From Candidatus Poseidoniia archaeon (GTDB lineage Archaea > Thermoplasmatota > Poseidoniia > MGIII > CG-Epi1), in assembly GCA_022449705.1 (NCBI GenBank), contig JAKURS010000023.1, positions 1-13,517 on the forward strand: a stretch of 13,517 bases of DNA, given 5' to 3'. The stretch's first letter is position 1; each line of letters starts with the position of its first letter. Below are positions 1-9,600 of the stretch, one piece after another. Under the pieces are notes generated by a model, which saw only the letters and a program-made list of their open reading frames with translations, was not told the DNA's origin and ran no database searches. The position numbers and the translations under genes are program-made.

Positions 1-2
1 AC

Positions 3-185
3 CGGGGCAGCGACGCCCAAATCATGCTGTTCGTTACCTTCGTGTGGATTGTCTGTACCATAGCCTTCAGGTTCATCGATATGAAGATGCCGGACGCCGA
101 GATTGCCTGGACCGCAGGCATCCTGTTCTTCCTGCTGATGACCGGCGGAATCTGGATGGCCGATTCGCACGGCAAGCAGGATTAG
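3..185 (+). CDS. C-terminal part of a small membrane protein (5' end outside window)
   Basis: The frame is open from the window edge to a TAG at 183-185 and encodes about 60 residues. It contains two hydrophobic segments, one around MLFVTFVWIVCTIAF and one around TAGILFFLLMTGGIWM, separated by a short charged loop (FRFIDMKMPDAE), and ends in a polar tail DSHGKQD. That is the profile of the last two membrane helices of an integral membrane protein. An ATG at 24-26 could also start a complete 53-residue two-helix protein, but the frame stays open upstream, so a truncated longer gene is at least as likely. I do not recognise a family. A GC-rich hairpin begins directly after the stop, and the next gene is convergent. 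Confidence 0.55.
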   Translation, partial: RGSDAQIMLFVTFVWIVCTIAFRFIDMKMPDAEIAWTAGILFFLLMTGGIWMADSHGKQD

Positions 186-285
186 GCCGCCCGGCAGGTT
201 GCCTGAATTGGCGGCTGTAGAAGACTGATGCTCGGTGGAGAACTCACCCGGTGCACATCAGTCAGATTATCGGATGAAGATAATC
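186..285. other. Non-coding stretch with three consecutive hairpins
   Basis: Immediately after the stop codon at 185 three inverted repeats follow one another. GCCGCC (186-191) pairs perfectly with GGCGGC (210-215) and encloses a CAGG/CCTG stem. GACTGATG (223-230) pairs with CATCAGTC (256-263), with a further GGTG/CACC pairing inside. GATTATC (265-271) pairs with GATAATC (279-285) across a 7-nt loop. The rest of 286-438 holds no convincing gene; it has a T-rich run at 368-379. The stretch could be the 3' UTR or terminator region between the convergent genes, or a small structured RNA. The pairings are visible in the sequence; the function is unknown. Confidence 0.4.
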
Positions 286-438
286 GGCCCGCCCGCTGAA
301 ACCGGATACTTGCCGCAAACCGTCGCAATGGGGGAGGCCCTTCCTCAATGGCATATCCCGAAATGCTCTTTTTCCTTCCAAACATACTTTACGACTCTGA
401 ACACGTGGTTAATGTGGAACGGCGACCGTATGCCGTTG

Positions 439-458
439 AATGGTATCATGATACCATT
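439..458. repeat. Perfect 20-bp palindrome across the end of the tauE-like gene
   Basis: AATGGTATCATGATACCATT is a perfect palindrome centred between 448 and 449. It overlaps the last codons and the TGA stop (446-448) of the minus-strand exporter gene. As RNA it could fold into an 8-bp stem with a CATG loop on either strand. As DNA it has the symmetry of a dimeric-regulator site. The minus-strand transcript has no U-run after it, so a classical terminator is not supported. Confidence 0.6.
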
Positions 459-1201
459 TTACTGAACAGGATGGCAATTGCGATAAGGATTACACCTCCA
501 AGAAGTTTATGCATTGTGCGAGGTTCGTACTTGTTCGCACCGAGGAAGGAGCCTGCGGCGCCACCGATAATGACTGCCAGTACCAAGGGGAGAATTGTGA
601 TAGGGTCCGGGAAATTTCCTGCCCGGGCAGCGAGTCCGGCGCAGGAATTCAGCCAGATGAATATTGCCCCCATAGCGGCGGCTTCCTTCTCGGTTCCAAG
701 CCCCAAGATAATAATCAGGGGTACCAGGTATATCCCGCCGCCGATGCCCACTGTACCGGCGATGAAGCCGAGGATGCCACCAGTCAGAAGCGATACCGCC
801 AATTTTCCCGAAGACGTGAGATTTAATCGTAATGCCGGTCTGTCCCACACGTAAATGCGGAGCGCGACAAGAACCAGCGTTGCCATAAGCAGGAGAAAAA
901 AGATGCCTTCTGGCAAATGCAGTGAGCCCCCAATATATGCCATCGGTATGGAAGTAACCAGAAAGGGAAACAGCAACCTGATTCGACCATGACCGCTACG
1001 CACAAAATTGATTGAAGCAATACTCGTTACAATAATATTCAGGGTCAGTGAAATAGTTGGAATTAACAGGTAATGCACTCCGATGATTGCCATCAATGCC
1101 GTGTAGGATGAACCACCGCCGAGTCCCACAGATGAATAGAGGAAAGCAACGATGCAGAAGGCTAAAGCCAGAAAATACGGGTCCGGGATTAATTCACCCA
1201 T
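446..1201 (-). CDS. TauE/SafE-family membrane anion exporter
   Basis: The 251-residue product is almost wholly hydrophobic, with about eight predicted membrane helices, and has the internal duplication typical of the TauE/SafE (former DUF81) family: a glycine motif GLGGGSS at residues 26-32 and its repeat GIGGGIYLVP at 152-161, each following a hydrophobic helix. Family members export sulfite, sulfoacetate or other small organic or sulfur anions across the cytoplasmic membrane; the substrate here cannot be read from the sequence. Length and start (ATG at 1199-1201, directly before helix 1) fit the family. Its first 13 nt overlap the end of a coding-like fragment on the same strand, as in an operon. 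The gene is clearly AT-richer than everything after 1396 (for example 35% G+C in 1021-1080 by my count), so it may be a transferred gene. Confidence 0.85.
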   Translation of the reverse strand: MGELIPDPYFLALAFCIVAFLYSSVGLGGGSSYTALMAIIGVHYLLIPTISLTLNIIVTSIASINFVRSGHGRIRLLFPFLVTSIPMAYIGGSLHLPEGIFFLLLMATLVLVALRIYVWDRPALRLNLTSSGKLAVSLLTGGILGFIAGTVGIGGGIYLVPLIIILGLGTEKEAAAMGAIFIWLNSCAGLAARAGNFPDPITILPLVLAVIIGGAAGSFLGANKYEPRTMHKLLGGVILIAIAILFSKMVS

Positions 1202-1383
1202 TTATTGTTTTCACTTTCCAGAACAGGGGCCGGGTAAAAGATAACGGGCATTAACTCCTCCAGTGCGACCTGGAGAACTGAGTCAGCGGAAGCTGGAAGG
1301 TCCGCGAATTCACCTGCCACGGGACCGGACGCAACCATTGCCTGTCCGGGGTTGAACACCTGAAGCCTAATACCACCCGCCTG
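1189..1383 (-). pseudogene. Coding-like 3' fragment upstream of the exporter gene
   Basis: On the minus strand the frame ending in TAA at 1189-1191 reads like a genuine protein C-terminus of roughly 65 residues (for example RLQVFNPGQAMVASGPVAGE and LEELMPVIFYPAP), with a balanced mix of residues and the same moderate codon use as the exporter. Its last 13 nt overlap the exporter start. Upstream of about 1385 the same frame runs antisense into the plus-strand gene at 1396 and stops looking like protein, so no 5' half is visible. It could be a gene remnant cut at a recombination or assembly joint, or a short complete gene starting at a GTG or ATG inside (ATG giving about 49 residues). I do not recognise the family. 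Confidence 0.35.
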
Positions 1384-1395
1384 AAGTCGGCGCCG

Positions 1396-2291
1396 ATGCG
1401 TCCTGAACGCGCGCTGCTCAGCGGGATGGTAGACTATGCCGGGCTCTTCCCGCCCGCGCAGTTGCCGCTGGAAAAAGCAGTGCGTGAATACGCCGTACAC
1501 CTCGGCGGAGCCGAGGCGTGGATGCTGGGGCGCTTCATCATCCCGGCGCAGCGACTGGAAGAGCTGGAACCGTATCTCGTTATCTTTTCGGAAACGTTCC
1601 GTGTCATTGCACTGGGCAAAGGCGGTCGCTCTGAAGACGAGTATTTAAAAAATCTTAACCGTGACCTAAACGCTATCGAAACCTTCCGCACCGCTCACGG
1701 CGCAGCCGTCAGTGTCGAGAGCTTCGAGGCGCGGCTGCCGCCGCTGCCGGTCGCCGACGCGTTCGTCGCCAGCGTAGCCGGCCGGTTACGCGAAGCGGGA
1801 CTGACGCAGTCACACGAGTTCGCGGTCGATGACCATCTCGAGCCGACCATGGCAGCGCTCGCCGCGGCTGGCGCGGGAGCGAAGCTGCGCTGCGGCGGCG
1901 TGACCGCCGACACATTTCCGGCGCCCGAGCAGGTAGCGCGCTTCATCGTCGCCGCGCGTGACGCTGGCGTGCCAGCCAAGTTCACCGCCGGGCTGCACCA
2001 TCCGGTGCGGCACTTCAGCGATGATGTCCAGACCGAGATGCATGGCTTCCTGAATCTATACGTCGGCGGGATGCTGGCGCACACAGCTGGCTTCGGGTGG
2101 CAGGAGCTGGCTGGCATCATCGCCGACCAATCGCCCGACGCATTCGCGCTGACCGGCGTCGGCGTCGAGTGGCGCGGCCGGCTGGTGCGTAGCGAGGATG
2201 CGGCGCGACTGCGTGAAAACGCGCTGCTGGGACAGGGGAGTTGCTCTTTTGTCGAGCCGGTAGCTGACCTGCGCGACATGGGGTGGCTCTG

Positions 2292-2292
<1 letters not shown>
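1396..2292 (+). CDS. Conserved uncharacterised protein paired with fumarylacetoacetase
   Basis: This 298-residue protein is soluble, with no signal peptide or membrane helix. I recall similar unannotated proteins beside fumarylacetoacetase genes in bacteria, beginning with an LLSG-(x)-DYAGLFPPA pattern (here residues 7-21) and ending with GSCSF-EPV-DL (281-292), but I know of no assigned function. Possible active-site motifs are KLRCGG at 163-168 and KFTAGLHHP at 195-203. The alternation of strands and helices with Lys, Arg and His at strand ends suggests an alpha/beta (perhaps TIM-barrel) enzyme; that is inference. The ATG at 1396 is chosen because the conserved N-terminal motif follows it; a weak AT-rich CCTAATACC lies about 26 bp upstream, so the mRNA could be leaderless. 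Its TGA overlaps the next gene's ATG by one base, so the two are probably translated together in one pathway. Confidence 0.85.
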
Positions 2293-3569
<1,277 letters not shown>

Positions 3570-3601
3570 CCCTTCGCGCGCGGGGCGCGTTCGAGCCAGC
3601 G

Positions 3602-3611
3602 CTTATATAAA
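3602..3611 (+). promoter_or_regulatory. Archaeal TATA box of the aglB gene
   Basis: CTTATATAAA stands alone in a GC-rich 97-bp gap between fumarylacetoacetase and aglB. With archaeal spacing of about 26 bp, transcription would start near 3632, leaving a leader of about 35 nt before the ATG at 3667. No clear BRE or ribosome binding site is visible. It shows that aglB has its own promoter rather than being read only from the fah pair. Confidence 0.65.
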
Positions 3612-3666
3612 CCAGCGAGTGGCGCACCCTCCGGCCGCCGTTCGGGCAGCCGGCGCAGGACTCAAC

Positions 3667-6600
3667 ATGGCTCGACGCACGCGCAGGCGCCGTGAGAGCG
3701 TACGCAGTCATCTGCCACTCCGTCCCAGTGCAGCTGCCGCCGTTACGCCGGCCGCCGTGCCAGCCCGGGCGCCCCGGACGCGTGAACCGGCCGAACCGCT
3801 CCACTGGCCCAGCGTGCTGGCGCTGCTCGGTATCTTCCTGCTCGCACTCACGCTGCGGACCGCCTGGACGCTTGAGCCGGCGACCGCCGACGGCTTCCAG
3901 CTGACCGGCGGCAGTGACCCGTACTACCACAAGTGGGTCGTCGACCATGTCATCGCGACTGGCGAGCACCTGATTCGCGACGAGATGCTCAACTACCCCT
4001 ACGGGGCGAACAACAACCGGCCGCCGCTCTTCGACTGGTCCATCGCCATTGCCGGACTGGCGCTAGCGCCCTTCTTCGGCGACGTCGAAGAGTCAACCTG
4101 GTGGGCGATGGAAGTGATGCCCGCGGTCTACGGCGCGCTCATCGTCTTTCCCGTTTACGCCATCGGCCGCGCGCAGTTCGGCCGGCAGGCGGGGCTGCTG
4201 GCAGCGCTCTTCATTGCGGTCAACTCGGGGCACATCTCGCACTCGACTCTCTCGCTGGCCGACCACGACGCCTACATCGCGTTCTTCGGGACCAGCGCCT
4301 TCTTTTTCTTCATGCGGGCGCTCACCGAAGGGAGCGACGCCCGCTGGATCGCCGACTGGCGCTCTGTCGAAAGCATCCGTAGCGGCTTCACCGACTTCCT
4401 GCGTTCCGAGCGACTGGCACTCGGCTACGCTGGGCTGGCAGGCATGACGCTGGCACTGGTGGCACTGAGCTGGAAGGGATTCCCCTACCTGATGGTCATC
4501 ATCGCCACCTACCTGGTGCTGCAGATGGTCGTCAACCAGTTCCGGCGGGTTGACAGCCTGACCACTGCGATGCTCGGCATCGTCGCGCTCTCGCTGCCAC
4601 TCCTGCTCTCGTTCCCCTACTACCACCACTTGGGGTTCATTGACACTTGGTGGGACGCGCCCGCCTACATCCTGCTCGCCTTTATCGGCGCCTCGGCGCT
4701 GCTGGTACCGACGCGCGACCTGCCGTGGCTGCTGGTGCTGGGCGGCACCGCCGCCGTCGCCACCGTCGGCTACCTGCTGCTCACCCACGTCTTCACCGCA
4801 CTGGGATTCCTGCTCTTCAGCGGGCAGGGCTACTTCGTCCGTACCAAACTGTTCGACACGATTGCCGAGGCGCAGCCGCCCACCTTCGCCAACTTCGTCT
4901 TCTCCTTCGGGCCAGTCTCGGTCTGGTTCGGCTTCTTCGGGATGGTCTGGATGGCGTGGCAGCTTTCCGGTGGTCGCACCTGGAAGAAGGACTACCTCTT
5001 CATCCTGGCCTGGGCGGTGGTCGCGCTCTACATGGCGCAGTCGGCCATCCGCTTCATCTTCAACGCTACGCCAGTAATGGCACTGCTCTCGGGCTGGGTC
5101 ACTTGGCAGCTCATCGAGCGTGCCGACTTCGGTGCGGTGCTGCAGACGTGGCGCCACTACTGGGGCCGCCACGGACCTACCATCTTCTTCCTGACGCTCG
5201 GCTCGCTGCTAGTGGGAATCCTGACTATCTTCATGGTTGGACTGCTGGAAGGCTTCCTGATTGGCATTCTGCTGCTGGCGCTGGTGCTGCTCATCGGCAT
5301 CATGGCGGCAGGCGAAGACCAGTACCGTCTACGTGACCGCCTGAGCGGGCTGCGGCGCGCGTTCGAGGTCAAGCGGCCGGCGATCGCGTTCGTGGTCGTG
5401 GGACTGCTGCTGCTGCCCAACGGCTTCCAGGGCTACGACGCCGGTATCCCCTACGAATCCAAGAAGGTGCATGACACCGCAGTCTACGACTTCCTGCGCT
5501 ACTCGCTGCTGCGGCCGGATGAGTATCAGTACGCCGAGCGCACCAACGGCACGCTCTATCCTGACGGCGTGACCGGGATGTACAATCGCACCGCCAGCAA
5601 CGAGTTGTGGTACCTAGGGCTCACCGGCCCGTCGTTCCCGGCCGACTACTGGATGGAGGGGCTGGAGTGGCTGGCAGAGCAGGACACCCACCTGCCGCCT
5701 CAGCAGCGGCCCGGCTTCATCTCCTGGTGGGACTACGGCTTCTGGGCCATCGACATCGGGGAGCACCCCACCGTGGCGGACAATTTCCAGTACGGCTACC
5801 AGATGGCGGGCAACTTCATCACCGCCCAGTCGGAACAGGAAGCCATGGCGCTGCTGCTCTACCGCCTCGTCGAGCCAGAGGTGGACCGCAAAGGTGACCA
5901 GCGCTTCTCGCCCCCGGTACGCGAGGTGCTGCTGCAGCACTACAGCGAAGAGCAGGTAGCGAAACTGGAGCATATCATCACCCACCCGGGCGACTACATC
6001 CCTGACGACGACCCGGAGCTGAACCGGCGCAACGCCGCCATCCGCGCCGGGCGCCCCATCCTGATGTCGCAGCCGACAGATGTGCTGGCTGACGCCATCT
6101 ACGGCGTCGAACAGGTGACCGGACACTCTATTCGCTACTTCGCCGCCGACACGCGCCTCATGCCCTACTCGGCTGACAACACCGGCATCCTCTACGCGCC
6201 GGTGACGCTCGCCGATTACGAAATCGGAGATTTCATCGAGGTGCAAGCGGTACTCTCGAACGGCGAAACACTCTCCTTCACCGACGCTACCGAGATGCTG
6301 AAGCAGGATCCTACCCTGACCGTTACCGCGCAGGAGCTGGTCTACAAGGAGCGCTTCCTGAACTCGATGTTCTACCGCGCCTTCATCGGCTGGTCCGGCC
6401 CCGACCTGGGGCGACCGGTCGAAGATGGTATTCCCGGCATCTCCGGTGTGCTGGGCAGCGATCGCACCCTGCCCCCTATGCCGGCCTGGAACCTGACCCA
6501 CTTCCGACTGGTAGAGTTCAACAGCGGGCTGCGCATCCTGAAATACTACGATGGCGCCGAAATCTCTGGTGTCGTGCGCACCCCCGACGGGGCGCCAGTG

Positions 6601-9600
6601 CCGTACGCCAACCTAACGCTACTCGACGAGTTCAACACCCCGCACGCGACCACCACCACCGACAAGTATGGTCACTACAGCCTGCTGGCGACTGCCGGCA
6701 ACCACTCGCTGGCGGTCTCGCTCGGAGGCTGGGAGAGCGACCAGGAAAAACTATACCGTACCTCCAACAACCTGCTTACCACCCGCGAGTCGCTGCTGAT
6801 CTCGGAGGCTCAGGCTACCCGCCAGACGGCGTGGCAGATTGAGCTGGACCTAGAGGTCGAGCCAGCGAGCGTTAGCGGCCGGCTCTTCTGGGACCAACCC
6901 GACGGCGAGCAACCAATCACCGGCGTCAGCGTCACTGCCCGGCAGGAATCCACGGAGCGCGAGTTCAGTGCGCTCAGTGATGGTGACGGTAACTACGCGC
7001 TGGAAGGCCTGGCACCAGGCGAGTACGCGGTCACCGCCGACTACCACGGCCATACGCTCGAGCTGGCTAGCTACGAGGGTGCTGCCGCGCTGCGCGCAGG
7101 GCAGGCGGTAACGGCCGACGGCGGTTTCGCACCGGCACAGGTGTCAGGACAGCTGGAATTCTGGCCGGAGCTGGCAGCGCGGCCGGTGGCGCTGAGCCTG
7201 CGCGACCACACCAACGGAACACTGATGGAACAGACCACCACTGGGATGTTCCATTTTGGCGAATTGCTGCCGGGCAGTTACACACTGCGGCTGCTGGCGG
7301 ACGACCTGCACAGCGAGTGGGGCAACAACACCCTGCCACTCGAGCTGCAGGCGGGAGACTTCGAGAGTCACAACCTGAGCCTGATGGAGGGCTTCCGGCT
7401 GGAAGGGGTGCTCACCAGCGGTGGCCAGCCAGTCTCCGGTGAACAGCTCTCCATCAAGGAAATCAGCGGATCGCGCAGCGCCGAGGTTTTCAGCGCCGCC
7501 AATGGCTACTTCACGACAATCCTGCCGTCCGGCCTCTACGATTTGTACACGTTACAGGAGCACGGCGATGCGGTCACAGTCTACCTGGACCGGGTCGACA
7601 GCACCAGCTATAACGGGCCGCTGGACGCGCGTCTGGTGGCGGGGAGTCGCGTCAGCGGCACCCTATTTGGAGATTTGAACGGCAACGGGCTTTACGACCG
7701 TGACCTGGAGGAACAGGTGGTCGGTGGCGTCCCGGTGCGCTTCGACTCGCCCCGCGGGACAATCGAGGTGCCGGCCAATTCCGCAGGCGAGTACGAGGCG
7801 ATTCTGCCACAGGGCGACTTCACCGCCCACGCGATGCAGATGGGCGAGGGGGGTACGATGGCGGTGCTGCGGGTAGTGCAGGTGGAATACGGCAGCGCGA
7901 CTGCCAACCTGCCGCTGCTCCCGGCGCAGGAGCTGATACTGCGGCTGTACGAACAGCATCTGGGACAGGAGCTGCCGGCTGCCGGGCTGCTACGGCTGGA
8001 GGGTGACAGGGGCGGCCTCTCTACCTGGGTGGACGAAATAGGCGTTGCCCAAGTGTTGCCGTCAGGCAGCTACCGCCCGACGCTTGAGAAGAACGGCTAC
8101 CACTTGATTGATGGTGAACGCTTCCAGCACTACGCGATGCAGGAGATCGTGCTGGAACTGGAGCGCGACCCGGTCGAGGTGAATGGTCAGCTGCTCTACT
8201 CCGGTGCACCCACAGGCGAATTCCAGCTTATCTTCAGCCCCATCAGTCAGCCCGAAGATTACTATTTAAACTTCAGTACCGACGCAGATGGTAATTTTGC
8301 GGTGCAGCTGCCACCCGACCATTATATCTATAGCTTCAGCCGCGAGGTCGACGGCGTACGCTATCTGGCGGAGGGGCTGCTCGAACTAGAGCTGGCTTCG
8401 CCGCCAGTCGCGCTCGGCGTTGTCGAGGCAGAGCTGGCGCTACACGTCACAGGCCACGCCATTGGCGAAGCCGTGTCACAGGCAGGGCAGCTGCATTTCA
8501 CCGATACCGGAGACCCGGAACGTGTCATCACGCTCGAGGCGACTCGCTTCGACGGCTTCAATGGCTGGGTCCCACCGGGCGAGTGGTGGGTGCAATTCAA
8601 CGATTTTTCAGGCAGCTACCACTGGGGCTGGCTCTCGACACTTAAACTGGAAGCGCCAGTCGAGCTGGAGTTGGAGTTGGCACAGGGCCACTACCTGCAC
8701 GGTGCACTGCTCTCGGGACCGACCGGCCAAGTGGTCGAGGAGCCAGTGACACTGCGACTTAGCTCGCCCGGCGGCACCCTGTTTATCGATGTAGAGGGTG
8801 GCGACTTTGACCCGCACGACCTGCCGCCCGGCGAATACCTGCTCGAGGCGGAACCGGACGGCTTCCTGCCCTACTCGCAGGCGATCGAAATCGATGGTGC
8901 GACCTTCACGATGATAGAGCTGGTGCCCGAGCCGGTCCCGCTGACGCTCAACCTGAGCTACCGCAACGCCAGCGGGAGCAAGCTGCCGCTGGCAGGCATC
9001 AATCTAACACTCAGTCGCGAGGGATACAGCCAAACCTGGATTACTGACAGCAACGGTAGCTTGGCACTGCCCGAGCTGATTCCGGCGCGCTACGACTTGC
9101 TTGTCGAGGCACAGCCCGGCGGAGGCGGTGACCGCTTCAGTCTGGACCGCAGTCTGAACCTGCGCGCCGGGCAGGGACACCAATACTTCGACTACATCGC
9201 CAGCTGGAAGGTACAGGTGCAGGGTCGTGTGTTCTACGACCGCAATTTCGACGAACAGCCCAACGGAAACGAGCTACTCCCCGATGCGCAGGTCGAGTTC
9301 CGCGACATGGCAGGCGCGACGATCATTGCCAGTCTGCAGGCCGGCCCCGACGGTGGCTTTGCCACCTGGCTGGTGCCCGGCAACTACCTGCTCTGGACCC
9401 GCTCCAGCGCGGGCGCCAGCTATGTGCTGCTGGAAACCCTGGAGCTTGAAGGTGCTCTTGAGCGCGACCTCTCGCTACAGCGCGGCGTCCACTATGCACC
9501 CACCTTCCTGCGTGGCGACGACGGTAGCCCGCTACCGGACCACACTGTGGAGGTCAGTGGCGGCCCGGCACCGCTCGAGCTACAGGCCAGTGACGGCACG

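Noticed and set aside
223..285. Possible tRNA in the hairpin region
   Set aside because: No acceptor stem of 7 bp at the right distance, no anticodon arm and no GTTC-type T-loop can be fitted.
348..854. 168-codon plus-strand frame opposite the exporter gene
   Set aside because: It is the antisense shadow of the TauE-like gene: the product is Pro/Ala/Arg-rich with no family features, whereas the other strand has clear membrane helices and motifs.
3570..3600. GC-rich inverted repeat CGCGC-GGG-GCGCG as terminator of fah
   Set aside because: The stem is only 5 bp in very GC-rich DNA and no T-run follows, so it is not distinguishable from chance.
4093..5172. 359-codon minus-strand frame inside aglB
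   Set aside because: It is antisense to the catalytic membrane part of aglB, and the product is a low-complexity Glu/Gln/Arg/Val-rich string, typical of the complement of GC-rich membrane-protein codons.
5614..6501. 295-codon minus-strand frame inside aglB
   Set aside because: It lies opposite WWDYG and the globular domain and shows no recognisable domain; it is a GC-driven open frame.
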